Assembly (NCBI GenBank): GCA_947501935.1
Contig: CANMXU010000002.1
Span: 124,001-188,000 of the forward strand
Length of the DNA stretch: 64,000 nt
DNA from: an uncultured Alteromonadaceae bacterium
Lineage (GTDB): Bacteria; Pseudomonadota; Gammaproteobacteria; Enterobacterales; Alteromonadaceae
Direction: 5' to 3'
Shown here piece after piece: positions 1 through 8,463 of this stretch. How positions within the stretch are numbered: the first letter of the stretch is position 1; the number at the start of each line of letters is the position of its first letter. Both the position numbers and the translations under genes were made by a program. Below the pieces are notes generated by a model. It saw only the letters and a list, made by a program, of their open reading frames with translations, was not told the origin of the DNA and made no database searches.

Positions 1-125
1 ATGCGCTCTACTGAGCTTTCAGCACTTTCTTGTGCAAAAGCTTGAAAGGTCATTGCTGATGATGCTGCAACCCCAACAACAAGTGATCGCTTTACCGCGC
101 GGCTAATAATTGATCTTTTTTTCAT
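1..125 (-). CDS. TonB-dependent receptor, N-terminal fragment (cut by window edge)
   Basis: Only the first 41 codons lie in the window, reading from an ATG at 123-125 off the left edge. They begin MKKRSIISRAVKRSLVVGVA and continue with an Ala/Ser-rich hydrophobic core, an AFAQ-type signal peptidase I site and then an acidic ESAESSVERI stretch. A long twin-basic signal peptide followed by a VERI sequence is typical of marine TonB-dependent receptors, where VERIEVTGS begins the TonB box and plug. The receptor identity is inferred from this leader; the substrate cannot be judged. Confidence 0.6.
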   Translation of the reverse strand, partial: MKKRSIISRAVKRSLVVGVAASSAMTFQAFAQESAESSVER

Positions 126-320
126 GACTAATCTCTCTATTTTTTTTGGAAGGTTTTCCTAGTTACCTTCATGGTGCAATACTAGACAGAAAAAGTTCGT
201 TTCAATTTGTGTGACTTTTGTTGCGCGCGCGTTATCGAATTGTAACTTTACTCGCAAATCGCGCAAGAATTCGTCGCGATGTAAAAAACAGCTGCATTTT
301 GAATTTTATTGACAAAATGA

Positions 321-354
321 AAAAGCGGTATTGACTGCTGCCAATACCGCTTTT
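321..354 (-). terminator. Rho-independent terminator after the membrane protein gene
   Basis: A perfect 13-bp inverted repeat (AAAAGCGGTATTG / CAATACCGCTTTT) with an 8-nt loop lies about 30 bp past the stop codon of the minus-strand gene at 386-1246. The T-rich side on the minus strand supports termination of that gene. Confidence 0.8.
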
Positions 355-385
355 ATTTAATGAAATACTGCTGATTAGCCGTTAT

Positions 386-1246
386 TTATTGGTGAGCCTT
401 TTTTTCAGCAATTTCGGCTTGCCATTCGAACATATTCATTTCAATTAGCACAAAGGCAACTAACCATAAGAAAGCATCCCAGAACTCAACAAAATTACCG
501 GTAACTCCCCAATAAATAGCGGCAAGTAGCAAAATACTATAAACAGTAACCTTGACGTATAAATTATATTTACTCCAAAGCTTACTGGAAATATTACCCA
601 ACTGAATATGAACATCTACCTCTAACATCATCACCACTGATACCCAAGCGGCTGAATTAATCGCATCAACCCATGCCAGCATTTTTACGTCCATTAAACT
701 TTGCGCGTCAGTAACTACTTTATAGTCAGGGTGATAATAAAATTCACTATGGGCTGCCGATAAGCTTTTACAAGTTTCATGGGTAAAAGCGTTATAAACA
801 TTCAAGGTTTCCATATACTTCCAATCAGCTGGTAATGTACATAAGTCAGTAACTGAATGAAGAGTGAACTGACCTACCAAACCCACTTTGGTTAAATAGC
901 CATAAAATGCATAGAGAATAATCAGATAACAAAGGCCACGAATACTATGTAAGGCAAGTTTGGTTTTACCAACAATTTTGTCGTCGTCAAGTACATAGGT
1001 TTCCAGTTCAAAAAGTAATAACAATACCAGCCATGCAGCGGTATCTATAGTAGAAGAAAACGCTTCAATAATAGTGTCCATGGAGACACCATTGGCAAAC
1101 ACCACTTCACTCGCTAACCATTCTTCACTAAAAAATAAATAAACATTAATCGCTAACAAAATATAAACAAGGTATTTAAAGCTTTGATAACCCCAAGCGT
1201 GAAAATGTTTCATTATGGTTTCATTCATCGATAATTCCTGCATCAT
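386..1246 (-). CDS. Six-helix membrane protein of unknown function
   Basis: Not recognised. The 286 residues contain about six hydrophobic helices (near residues 23-40, 66-86, 101-118, 190-213, 228-248 and 256-275). Between helices 3 and 4 lies a polar loop of about 70 residues with two cysteines (C136, C159). Helices 2, 4 and 6 each carry the same pattern, [DN]-x3-W-x7-E-x-[EDN]: D68/W72/E80/E82, N197/W201/E209/D211 and D257/W261/E269/N271. Acidic residues repeated inside hydrophobic segments suggest three equivalent helices lining a site for a cation or small polar ligand; this is inference. The frame opens ATG-ATG at 1246; M7 at 1228 has AGGA about 7 nt upstream and is an equally good start. 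It stands alone between two terminator hairpins. Confidence 0.7.
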   Translation of the reverse strand: MMQELSMNETIMKHFHAWGYQSFKYLVYILLAINVYLFFSEEWLASEVVFANGVSMDTIIEAFSSTIDTAAWLVLLLLFELETYVLDDDKIVGKTKLALHSIRGLCYLIILYAFYGYLTKVGLVGQFTLHSVTDLCTLPADWKYMETLNVYNAFTHETCKSLSAAHSEFYYHPDYKVVTDAQSLMDVKMLAWVDAINSAAWVSVVMMLEVDVHIQLGNISSKLWSKYNLYVKVTVYSILLLAAIYWGVTGNFVEFWDAFLWLVAFVLIEMNMFEWQAEIAEKKAHQ

Positions 1247-1290
1247 TTTTTGACCTAATATGACTTATTATTTACTCAGGATATAACGCA

Positions 1291-1316
1291 CAAGGCCGCT
1301 GATAAGAGCGGCCTTG
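1291..1316 (-). terminator. Terminator-like hairpin after spuC
   Basis: A perfect 10-bp GC-rich stem (CAAGGCCGCT / AGCGGCCTTG) with a 6-nt loop lies just past the aminotransferase stop codon. The following T-tract on the minus strand is weak, so termination may be partial. Confidence 0.6.
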
Positions 1317-1323
1317 TTACTAA

Positions 1324-2691
1324 TTACATTAACCCGTAATGTTTAGCTGTTTGATCAAGCGTTAGTTTTGCTTTCTCAATCAACTCATCAACTTCTTTAT
1401 GAGTGATCACCAACGGCGGTGAAATTATCATGGTATCACCACATGCACGCATGATCAGACCGTTATCAAGTGAGTAATCTCGACAGACCGTACCTGCCCG
1501 ACATTCTGGTTCGATGCGCTCGCGGGTTTCAACATTTCTAACCAGCTCGACCGCAGCAACCATACCTAAACCTCGTGCTTCACCAACAATAGGATGCGCA
1601 GCTAATTCTTGCCAACGTTTTTGTAAATACGGAGAAATATCATTTTTAACACGAGTAACTACGCCTTCAGATTCCAGTAGCTCAATATTTTTTAAAGCAA
1701 CGGCTGCGGCAACTGGGTGACCTGAATAAGTAAAGCCATGGTTAAAGTCGCCACCTTTTTCAATTAAGGTTTCTGAAACTCGGTCACCAACAATCACCCC
1801 TCCAATAGGTAAATAGCCAGACGATAAACCTTTAGCAATAGGAATTAAATCGGGTTTTAAATCATAATACTGGCTAGCAAACCATTCGCCAGTACGGCCA
1901 AAGCCTGAAATAACTTCATCCACCACCAATAAAATATCGTACTTGGCAAGAATACTTTTAATTTCTGGCCAGTAACTGTCAGGAGGAGTAATAACCCCGC
2001 CGGCACCTTGAAACGGTTCGGCAATAAAAGCGCCGACATTGTCTTCACCCAGTTCAAGTATTTTTGCTTCTAAAGCTTGCGCGGCTTGAATACCAAATGC
2101 CTCTTTGGTTAAGTCACCACCTTTTTCAAACCAATAAGGTTGGGCAATATGAGAAACGCCTTCAATAGGCAAGTCGCCTTGTTCATGCATATAGCCCATA
2201 CCGCCTAAGCTGGCTCCTACCACTGTAGAACCATGATAAGCATTTTCACGGCTAATAAATTGTTTCTTATTGGGTTTGCCTTCTAAATCCCAGAAACGAC
2301 GTACCATACGAAAAACAGTATCGTTAGACTCTGAGCCTGAACCAGTAAAGAATACTCGATTCATATGTGCAGGCGCTAACGATGCAATTTTACTTGCAAG
2401 CTCAATTGCTGGCGTGGTGGTGGTTTTGAAAAATAAATTATAATAAGGTAGCTCAGTCATTTGCTTGCTGGCAGCTTCTACTAATTCTTTACGACCATAA
2501 CCTAAGTTTACACACCATAGCCCTGCCATAGCATCAAGAAACTTATTACCTTGGTCATCATAAATATAAACACCTTCAGCATGAGTGACTACGCGAGGGC
2601 CTTCAGCCGCCAACGCCTTATTATCACTAAACGGGTTAAAGTGATGGGCATTATTTTTTTGTTGTAATGCAGATTGCTCGTTATTTGACAT
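1324..2691 (-). CDS. spuC: Putrescine-type class III aminotransferase (SpuC-like)
   Basis: A class III PLP aminotransferase of 455 residues. Visible features are the FTGSGSE segment near residue 115, D258 of the VVDEV motif that contacts the pyridine nitrogen, and the Schiff-base lysine K287 in IPIAKGLSSGY. In Pseudomonas, SpuC moves an amino group from putrescine to pyruvate, giving 4-aminobutanal and alanine. The assignment to putrescine rests mainly on gene order: it is the third gene after a PuuD/SpuA-like hydrolase and a PuuA/SpuB-like ligase, 15 bp after the ligase stop codon. An AAGGGGAG ribosome site overlaps that stop. A related omega-amino acid aminotransferase with another amine donor remains possible. 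Confidence 0.8.
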   Translation of the reverse strand: MSNNEQSALQQKNNAHHFNPFSDNKALAAEGPRVVTHAEGVYIYDDQGNKFLDAMAGLWCVNLGYGRKELVEAASKQMTELPYYNLFFKTTTTPAIELASKIASLAPAHMNRVFFTGSGSESNDTVFRMVRRFWDLEGKPNKKQFISRENAYHGSTVVGASLGGMGYMHEQGDLPIEGVSHIAQPYWFEKGGDLTKEAFGIQAAQALEAKILELGEDNVGAFIAEPFQGAGGVITPPDSYWPEIKSILAKYDILLVVDEVISGFGRTGEWFASQYYDLKPDLIPIAKGLSSGYLPIGGVIVGDRVSETLIEKGGDFNHGFTYSGHPVAAAVALKNIELLESEGVVTRVKNDISPYLQKRWQELAAHPIVGEARGLGMVAAVELVRNVETRERIEPECRAGTVCRDYSLDNGLIMRACGDTMIISPPLVITHKEVDELIEKAKLTLDQTAKHYGLM

Positions 2692-2706
2692 GTTCTGGTG
2701 CTCCCC

Positions 2707-4056
2707 TTAAACGGCATTGAGTAAATAGTGTCTTTCCCAAGCACTAATTACATCTTTATAGTTTTCATAATCGGCTAGGCGTGTTTCAGTAAAACCTTCA
2801 ACAAAAACGTCACCTAGGTATTTTTTAATTACTTCACTGCTAGCCATTTTTTCTATGGCTAAATCAATATTGAGCGGTAAATCAGCAGATGGCTTATGAT
2901 TCGCTTTGCCAATGGTTTCAGCTTCAGGCTCAAGCTGCTCAACCATACCTATGTATCCACAAAGTAGCGTTGCTGCAATGGCTAAATACGGGTTAGCATC
3001 TGAACCTGGTAAGCGATTTTCTACGCGTCGTGCTTGCCCACCAGCATCAGGTACACGTAAACCAACGGTGCGATTTTCCACTCCCCAGTGAATATTCACT
3101 GGTGTTGCTTGTTTGGCGATAAAGCGACGGTAAGAATTTACATTCGGGGCAAACATTGGCATAACCTCTGGAATATACTGCTGTAAGCCCCCTAAATAAT
3201 GATTGAATAAAGCGGTAGTTTCATTACTACCATTATGTGAAAAGATATTTTCACCGCTGTTAATATCAACAATGCTTTGATGAATATGCATAGCGCTGCC
3301 CGGCTGACCACTAATCGGCTTGGCCATAAAGGTTGCAGTACAACCATGTTTAATTGCTGCTTCTTTTACCGTGCGTTTAAAGACAAATACTTGGTCGGCT
3401 AAACTTAATGGGTCACCGTGATTAAAGTTAAATTCAAACTGCGCGGCGCCTTCTTCATGTACGACCACATCTATATCTAAATTTTGCTGCGCCGACCAAT
3501 CGTATATATCATTAATTAACGGTTCAAATTCAGTAATGGCGTCAATACCAAACGATTGTCGACCTGCTTCAGTTCGCCCTGAACGGCCAATTGGCGGTTG
3601 TAAGTCTTGATTTGGATCAGTACAGGTTTGGGTGAAATACAATTCCATTTCGGGGGCAACAATTGCCTGCCAGCCTTTATCTTTATATAGCTGAATAACT
3701 TTTTTCAAAACATTGCGCGGCGACAAAGTGACCACATTATCTTTTTGATCAAAACAGTCATGAATAATCATCGCGCTTGGCTTACGTGTCCAAGGTAATA
3801 CATAACAACAGTTAGGATCTGGTTTTAACACCATGTCGATATCGCCAGGATCAATAATGCTAAACAGCTTTTTGTCGTCAATTAAATCACCGCAAGTTGC
3901 TTGTAATAAAATACCTTCAGCAATGCGGAAACCTTTATCTTCAATAAACTTATCCACAGGAAATATTTTTCCACGTGAAATGCCGTTTTGATCACCAGTA
4001 AGACACTGTACTTCTTCGATATTATTTTTATTAAGCCAAGCTATTATATTATCCAT
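2707..4056 (-). CDS. spuB: Gamma-glutamylputrescine synthetase-type glutamine synthetase
   Basis: A 449-residue member of the glutamine synthetase superfamily. It has the N-terminal beta-grasp segment, the HEEGAAQFEFNF ATP/metal-binding region near residue 205, the AMHIHQS motif and the ENRTVGLRVP arginine motif. PuuA/SpuB enzymes use ATP to join glutamate to an amino group of putrescine, the first step of the gamma-glutamylated route. Its start ATG overlaps the stop codon of the upstream hydrolase by one base (TAATG), so the two are translationally coupled. The length matches PuuA-type ligases and the neighbours argue against a role in ammonia assimilation. Confidence 0.85.
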   Translation of the reverse strand: MDNIIAWLNKNNIEEVQCLTGDQNGISRGKIFPVDKFIEDKGFRIAEGILLQATCGDLIDDKKLFSIIDPGDIDMVLKPDPNCCYVLPWTRKPSAMIIHDCFDQKDNVVTLSPRNVLKKVIQLYKDKGWQAIVAPEMELYFTQTCTDPNQDLQPPIGRSGRTEAGRQSFGIDAITEFEPLINDIYDWSAQQNLDIDVVVHEEGAAQFEFNFNHGDPLSLADQVFVFKRTVKEAAIKHGCTATFMAKPISGQPGSAMHIHQSIVDINSGENIFSHNGSNETTALFNHYLGGLQQYIPEVMPMFAPNVNSYRRFIAKQATPVNIHWGVENRTVGLRVPDAGGQARRVENRLPGSDANPYLAIAATLLCGYIGMVEQLEPEAETIGKANHKPSADLPLNIDLAIEKMASSEVIKKYLGDVFVEGFTETRLADYENYKDVISAWERHYLLNAV

Positions 4057-4826
4057 TATTTTTTGCCCATCTGTTGTCGTGCTTTACATGCCTGACCAAA
4101 TGCATGAAATAATTTAACGCTGTCAGGATTATTTTGAAATTGCCATTCAGGGTGCCACTGTACTGCTAGCGCAAACGTTGTTGCACTTGTTACCGAGAAA
4201 GCTTCGACTAAACCATCTTCAGCAAGTGCTTCTATGGTTAGAGCATCTGCTAATTTATCGACGCCTTGAGTATGTAAGGAATTAACTTGGGTGCTGCTTT
4301 TTTCTAACACCGCCATTAAATGACCATGTTCAAGTAAATTTATTTGATGACGACCAGCATATTGTTCAGCTAAAGCTAAGTCTTTGTTTTCTCGGTGTTC
4401 AATGTAGTGGCCATTTTCGTGAAGCTTCTGATGTAAACTTCCACCTAAAGCAACGTTCATTTCTTGAAAGCCACGACAAATGCCTAACAACGGAATGCCC
4501 ATAGCAACGGCTTTATTCACCAACGGTAAACTGGTTTGGTCACGATTAATATCAAGTTTAGTGCCCTGTTCAGCGCCTTCACTTTGATAATTAAGCGGAT
4601 CTACCATCGAATAACCACCCGTTAATAACACGCCATCAACAATATTAAGCAAAGCGTCAATTTGACTTTCGTCTGCCGATGCAGGAATAAGCACAGGTAA
4701 ACATTGGCTGCCTTGGCTTATTGCTTGAATATATTTATCACCGGCAATATGGAATGAATGAGGGCCAAGCATTTCTCGGTCACAAATTATACCCACCAGA
4801 GGTTGTTGTTGGTTTTGTGCTTTCAT
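4056..4826 (-). CDS. spuA: Gamma-glutamyl-GABA hydrolase, peptidase C26 (PuuD/SpuA-like)
   Basis: A class I glutamine amidotransferase-like hydrolase. In the numbering of the full open frame the nucleophile is C130 in LLGICRGFQE, with H238 and E240 in VQWHPEW completing the triad. PuuD releases GABA from gamma-glutamyl-GABA at the end of the Puu pathway. The open frame extends to a TTG at 4865, but the ATG at 4826 (MKAQNQQQPLVGI) gives 256 residues, close to E. coli PuuD, and is preferred. It is the first gene of the spuA-spuB-spuC operon. No gamma-glutamylputrescine oxidase (PuuB) lies in the window. Confidence 0.85.
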   Translation of the reverse strand: MKAQNQQQPLVGIICDREMLGPHSFHIAGDKYIQAISQGSQCLPVLIPASADESQIDALLNIVDGVLLTGGYSMVDPLNYQSEGAEQGTKLDINRDQTSLPLVNKAVAMGIPLLGICRGFQEMNVALGGSLHQKLHENGHYIEHRENKDLALAEQYAGRHQINLLEHGHLMAVLEKSSTQVNSLHTQGVDKLADALTIEALAEDGLVEAFSVTSATTFALAVQWHPEWQFQNNPDSVKLFHAFGQACKARQQMGKK

Positions 4827-5073
4827 CAGTAAGTTATCAATCTTGCTAAGTGTTCGTTTTAACAAACACTAACAATAAAAATAATTTACGTCGAGCATTA
4901 TTTTTCAAAGAAACAGTTTTTTGAATAATATATTGAACACTAAAAGAAAGGGAGAGGATGTATACAAATAGCTTAAAGCTAATAAATACAACGCTATACA
5001 GGATTAATGAAGAAAAAAGCAGCGTGGTTAAATAAAAACACAGATCGATTGAAATATTTTACACAATAAACCA

Positions 5074-5101
5074 GCCGAAATTAAAAACACTTAATTTCGG
5101 C
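5074..5101 (-). terminator. Terminator hairpin after the thioesterase gene
   Basis: An 11-bp perfect inverted repeat (GCCGAAATTAA / TTAATTTCGGC) with a 6-nt loop, followed on the minus strand by TGGTTTATT, lies 28 bp past the thioesterase stop codon. Confidence 0.7.
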
Positions 5102-5129
5102 AACCAAGGGTTCGAACAGTAACGATAAA

Positions 5130-5534
5130 TTATTTAGGATGGCTAAAATGCACATGCATTTTTTGTTTGAAATGATCAGGAATAGGTAACGATTTTTTCG
5201 CTTTAAAGTCGTAATGCACCATTATGGCAGTACCAGAGACATGCAATTCATTTTCTTGCCAAGCTTCTTGGTAAACATCTAACGAACTACTACCAACGCG
5301 ACTAATAAAGGTTTTTATTTCTACGTCATGACCAAATTTCATCGGTAAATGAAATTCAATAGTGGTTTTAGCAAGAATCAAATTCCACTGGTTTAAATTT
5401 AAATTATCATCTGGGCTAAACAATTTAAATATTGGGTTTCGTGCCCCTTCAAACCACTGTGGAATAACGGTGTTATTAATATGTCCCAACGCACTCGTTT
5501 CGCCTACCCGAGGTTTAATTACTTCATAAAACAT
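5130..5534 (-). CDS. 4HBT-type acyl-CoA thioesterase with atypical active site
   Basis: A 134-residue single hot-dog domain of the YbgC/4-hydroxybenzoyl-CoA thioesterase type, recognised by the ALGHINN turn (15-21) and the following WFEGAR helix. The family hydrolyses acyl-CoA esters as tetramers in the cytoplasm. In canonical members the segment before GH reads DxD-x-x-G and the second Asp is catalytic. Here it reads GETSALGH, so the catalytic position is Ser14; the bases there (GAA ACG AGT GCG) are unambiguous. The enzyme may therefore be altered or weak. It has its own terminator and no clear operon partner. Confidence 0.8.
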   Translation of the reverse strand: MFYEVIKPRVGETSALGHINNTVIPQWFEGARNPIFKLFSPDDNLNLNQWNLILAKTTIEFHLPMKFGHDVEIKTFISRVGSSSLDVYQEAWQENELHVSGTAIMVHYDFKAKKSLPIPDHFKQKMHVHFSHPK

Positions 5535-5675
5535 TTTAATTCCCTATCAACATCTACTTTATTGGTGCCGTTTTTTATTTCAACTATTGTTCAATATAAC
5601 ATACAACATCAATTATTGAACAACTACCTGCGTAAATATATCAGTAAAAACAGCGCTCTAAATAAGCGCCAATAG

Positions 5676-7712
5676 TTATTTTTCTTGATTCGCTTTTTTC
5701 TTTGCCTCCAGCATGGCGCGTATTCCAGCTACGCCCATTTTCGCAGTTTCTTGTTGTTTTTCTGGGGTTTTCTTCACTTGCCCTAGCTCCCAACTTAAAT
5801 CGTCTTGGGGTAGTTCATGTAAAAAACGGCTAGCTTCAGTACGAGCTACTTCACCAAATTGTCGACGCTCACGTGCATAAGTGAAAATAAGCTCCCGTTG
5901 GGCGCGGGTTATACCTACGTACGCTAAACGACGCTCTTCTTCAACATTACCTTCGTCAATACTGGTTTGGTGCGGCAATAAGCCTTCTTCCATTCCAATT
6001 AAAAAGACATAAGGAAATTCCAAACCTTTCGATGCATGCAGGGTCATTAGCTGTACTTGGTCAGCAAATTCTTCTTCTTCATTACGCTCCATCATGTCAC
6101 GTAAGGTCAAGCGGGTAACGACTTCAGGTAAGGTCATCGGCTCATCGTCTTCATTACCTTCAAGCATTTGTGTTACCCAGCTAAAAAGCTCAGTAACATT
6201 TTTCATGCGCATTTCTGCGGCTTTAGCGCTGGGTGAAGTGTCGTATAACCAATCTTCATAATTAATTTCACGGATCATGCTACGCAGTACCGCAGCTGTA
6301 TCACCACGTTCAGCGTGATCGGCGGTTTCAACAATCCACTGGGTAAAACGTTGCACAATAGCCAAACCGCGCCCCGTTAATGTTTGTTCGAGCCCTAATT
6401 CAAAACTAGCAGCAAACATACTGTTTTGACGAATATTCGCATAACTGCCTAATTTCTCTAAGGTCGCCGGGCCAATTTCACGGCGTGGCACATTAGCAAT
6501 ACGTAAAAAGGCATTATCGTCATCAGGATTAACCAATACGCGCAAGTATGCCATCACATCTTTAATTTCTGAACGTGAGAAAAACGAGGTGCCGCCACTA
6601 ATTTTATAAGGAATACGGTTAGTCATTAGCGCTTTTTCTAATAACCGTGATTGGTGATTACCGCGATATAAAATTGCGTAGTCTTTAAAGTGACTTTTGC
6701 TTAAAAAGCGATGCCCAATAAGCTCTCCCACAACCCGCTCTACTTCATGTTCTTCGTTTTTAGCTTGCACCACTCTAAGCTCAACACCGTAAGCAAGCTC
6801 ACTAAAAAGCGCTTTATCATAAACATGTGGGTTATTGGCAATAAGGATATTGGCACATTTTAGAATGCGTCCACTAGAGCGGTAATTTTGCTCAAGCTTG
6901 ATCAATTTTAAATTTGGAAAGTCTTGCCCTAACAATACTAAATTTTGTGGCTTCGCTCCGCGCCATGAGTAGATGGACTGATCATCGTCGCCAACTACGG
7001 TTAAGCGACCTCGTTCACCAGTTAAATATTTTACTAAGGCATATTGGCTTGAATTGGTATCTTGGTATTCATCCACCAGCATATAGCGAATTTTTTGCTG
7101 CCAACGTTGTCTTACTTCGCTAAAGTTTCTAAAGAGTAGCGTTGGAATTAGAATCAAGTCATCAAAATCAAGTGCGTTATAGGCCTTCATGTGTTTTTGA
7201 TAACGTTGATAAAACTCAGCATATTCTGCAGTATCAGCGTCGCTGGCTTGTTTCATAGCTTCATCGGGTAATAATAAATCATTCTTCCAATTAGAAATCA
7301 TCATTTGTAGCTTGCTAAGCAAGTCTTTATCACCATCAAGCTCGTCTACCGTTAGCTCTTTCAATAGCGCGAGTGAGTCTTGGTCGTCAAATAAAGTAAA
7401 ACCTGGTTTATAGCCCAAGGTTTTAATTTCTTTGCGAATAATATCTAAACCTAATGAATGGAAAGTCGAAACGGTTAAACCACGGGTTTTGTCTTTACCC
7501 AACATTTTTATTACCCGCTCTTTCATTTCTCGAGCGGCTTTGTTGGTAAAGGTTACCGCGGCAATATTACGGGCTTTATAGTCACATTCTTCAATTAAGT
7601 AAGCAATTTTCTTACATATAACCCCAGTTTTACCACTGCCCGCCCCTGCTAATACTAAGCATGGGCCGCTGACATATTTTACTGCTTCGTTTTGTCCGGG
7701 GTTTAATTTCAT
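5676..7712 (-). CDS. rep: ATP-dependent DNA helicase Rep
   Basis: A superfamily 1A 3'-5' helicase of 678 residues (E. coli Rep has 673). Motifs visible in order are Walker A AGAGSGKT at 22-29, [10 protein letters not shown] (Ia), DEYQDTN (II), [13 protein letters not shown] (III), EQNYRS (IV), [10 protein letters not shown] (V) and [11 protein letters not shown] (VI). Rep helps replication forks through protein-bound DNA and interacts with DnaB. The paralogue uvrD lies at 37.8 kb; the Rep assignment follows overall sequence pattern ([11 protein letters not shown] start and the [11 protein letters not shown]-terminal segment). Transcribed alone, divergent from ubiK. Confidence 0.93.
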   Translation of the reverse strand: MKLNPGQNEAVKYVSGPCLVLAGAGSGKTGVICKKIAYLIEECDYKARNIAAVTFTNKAAREMKERVIKMLGKDKTRGLTVSTFHSLGLDIIRKEIKTLGYKPGFTLFDDQDSLALLKELTVDELDGDKDLLSKLQMMISNWKNDLLLPDEAMKQASDADTAEYAEFYQRYQKHMKAYNALDFDDLILIPTLLFRNFSEVRQRWQQKIRYMLVDEYQDTNSSQYALVKYLTGERGRLTVVGDDDQSIYSWRGAKPQNLVLLGQDFPNLKLIKLEQNYRSSGRILKCANILIANNPHVYDKALFSELAYGVELRVVQAKNEEHEVERVVGELIGHRFLSKSHFKDYAILYRGNHQSRLLEKALMTNRIPYKISGGTSFFSRSEIKDVMAYLRVLVNPDDDNAFLRIANVPRREIGPATLEKLGSYANIRQNSMFAASFELGLEQTLTGRGLAIVQRFTQWIVETADHAERGDTAAVLRSMIREINYEDWLYDTSPSAKAAEMRMKNVTELFSWVTQMLEGNEDDEPMTLPEVVTRLTLRDMMERNEEEEFADQVQLMTLHASKGLEFPYVFLIGMEEGLLPHQTSIDEGNVEEERRLAYVGITRAQRELIFTYARERRQFGEVARTEASRFLHELPQDDLSWELGQVKKTPEKQQETAKMGVAGIRAMLEAKKKANQEK

Positions 7713-7857
7713 TGTTACTAGTTAAATGCACTGAGAATAAAGTGCCGCGATCTTACTCTTTTTTTGTTTAAGACAACATCTTGAAACGGTTTTTTCTACA
7801 TTATTGTTGAGAATTGATTACAATATTGCCATTAAGTACATTGATGGACTGTTAATA

Positions 7858-8109
7858 ATGATCAACGCTAAAAAAATTGAAGAAATAGCCAAACAAGTTA
7901 CTGACTCGATTCCGCCAGGTTTAAAGAACTTAGCCAGTGACTTTGAAGATAAAACCAAAACGGTTTTACAGCGCAAATTATCGCAACTTGATGTGGTAAC
8001 TCGTGAAGAATTTGATGTGCAAACACAAGTATTAATTAAAACCCGTGAAAAACTTAGTGCACTTGAAGCTAAAATTGCCGAGTTAGAAACGAAGCTTGGT
8101 GGTGAATAA
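7858..8109 (+). CDS. ubiK: Ubiquinone biosynthesis accessory factor UbiK (YqiC/BMFP family)
   Basis: An 83-residue helical protein. The amphipathic N-terminus (MINAKKIEEIAKQVTDSIPP) is followed by a C-terminal coiled coil with heptads (LSALEAKIAELETKL). UbiK binds UbiJ and membranes to support the late, cytosolic Ubi complex in aerobic ubiquinone synthesis. The open frame reaches further upstream, but the ATG at 7858 matches the family's N-terminus. It is divergent from rep across about 145 bp, and its stop codon lies 5 bp before a MITE-like element. Confidence 0.88.
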   Translation: MINAKKIEEIAKQVTDSIPPGLKNLASDFEDKTKTVLQRKLSQLDVVTREEFDVQTQVLIKTREKLSALEAKIAELETKLGGE

Positions 8110-8114
8110 ACTGC

Positions 8115-8382
8115 TAGGGTCTGTTGATCTTTCGAAATTGTTTTTGCAGCAGTTTGTTGGGGGTTTATACAAGGCAGAGCCTTTGTAATGTGGTTATTCC
8201 ACATAAAAAGGCGATAACGCTGTAGAAATAACCAACAAACACTGTCCGAAGGATTCGGCTAAAAGCCTTTTACTCTTTGTTAAGTAGTATTTACTTAGAA
8301 TGACTAGGCTACATACTACTCGCCGTGATTAAAACGCTTTTATCTCGAACAAAATTTAACCGCGAAAGATCAACAGACCCTA
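8115..8382. mobile_element. MITE-like element with 20-bp perfect terminal inverted repeats
   Basis: Perfect 20-bp inverted ends lie at 8115-8134 (TAGGGTCTGTTG...) and 8363-8382 (...CAACAGACCCTA). They enclose about 230 bp with no credible gene. Each end begins with TA, so a TA target duplication with a 264-bp core at 8117-8380 is the simplest reading. Internal inverted repeats are present: GTTTGTTGG 8152 / CCAACAAAC 8232, ATGTGG 8188 / CCACAT 8199, and AGTAGTAT 8283 / ATACTACT 8313. This is the form of a non-autonomous derivative of a DDE-transposase IS; no transposase is present here. It sits between ubiK and the shared terminator. Confidence 0.75.
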
Positions 8383-8400
8383 AAGTTAAGACCTAAAAAA

Positions 8401-8426
8401 GCCGATATTATCATCATAATATCGGC
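8401..8426. terminator. Bidirectional terminator between ubiK and the malic enzyme gene
   Basis: A 10-bp stem (GCCGATATTA / TAATATCGGC) with a 6-nt loop is flanked by an A-tract on the left and a T-tract on the right, so it can serve both the plus-strand ubiK transcript and the minus-strand malic enzyme transcript. Confidence 0.85.
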
Positions 8427-8463
8427 TTTTTATTTTTAGCTGCTAGTTTACCGCCTGTAGCTG

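Noticed and set aside
8115..8382. Small RNA gene rather than mobile element
   Set aside because: The internal hairpins would allow it, but perfect 20-bp terminal inverted repeats with TA ends fit a transposon derivative better.
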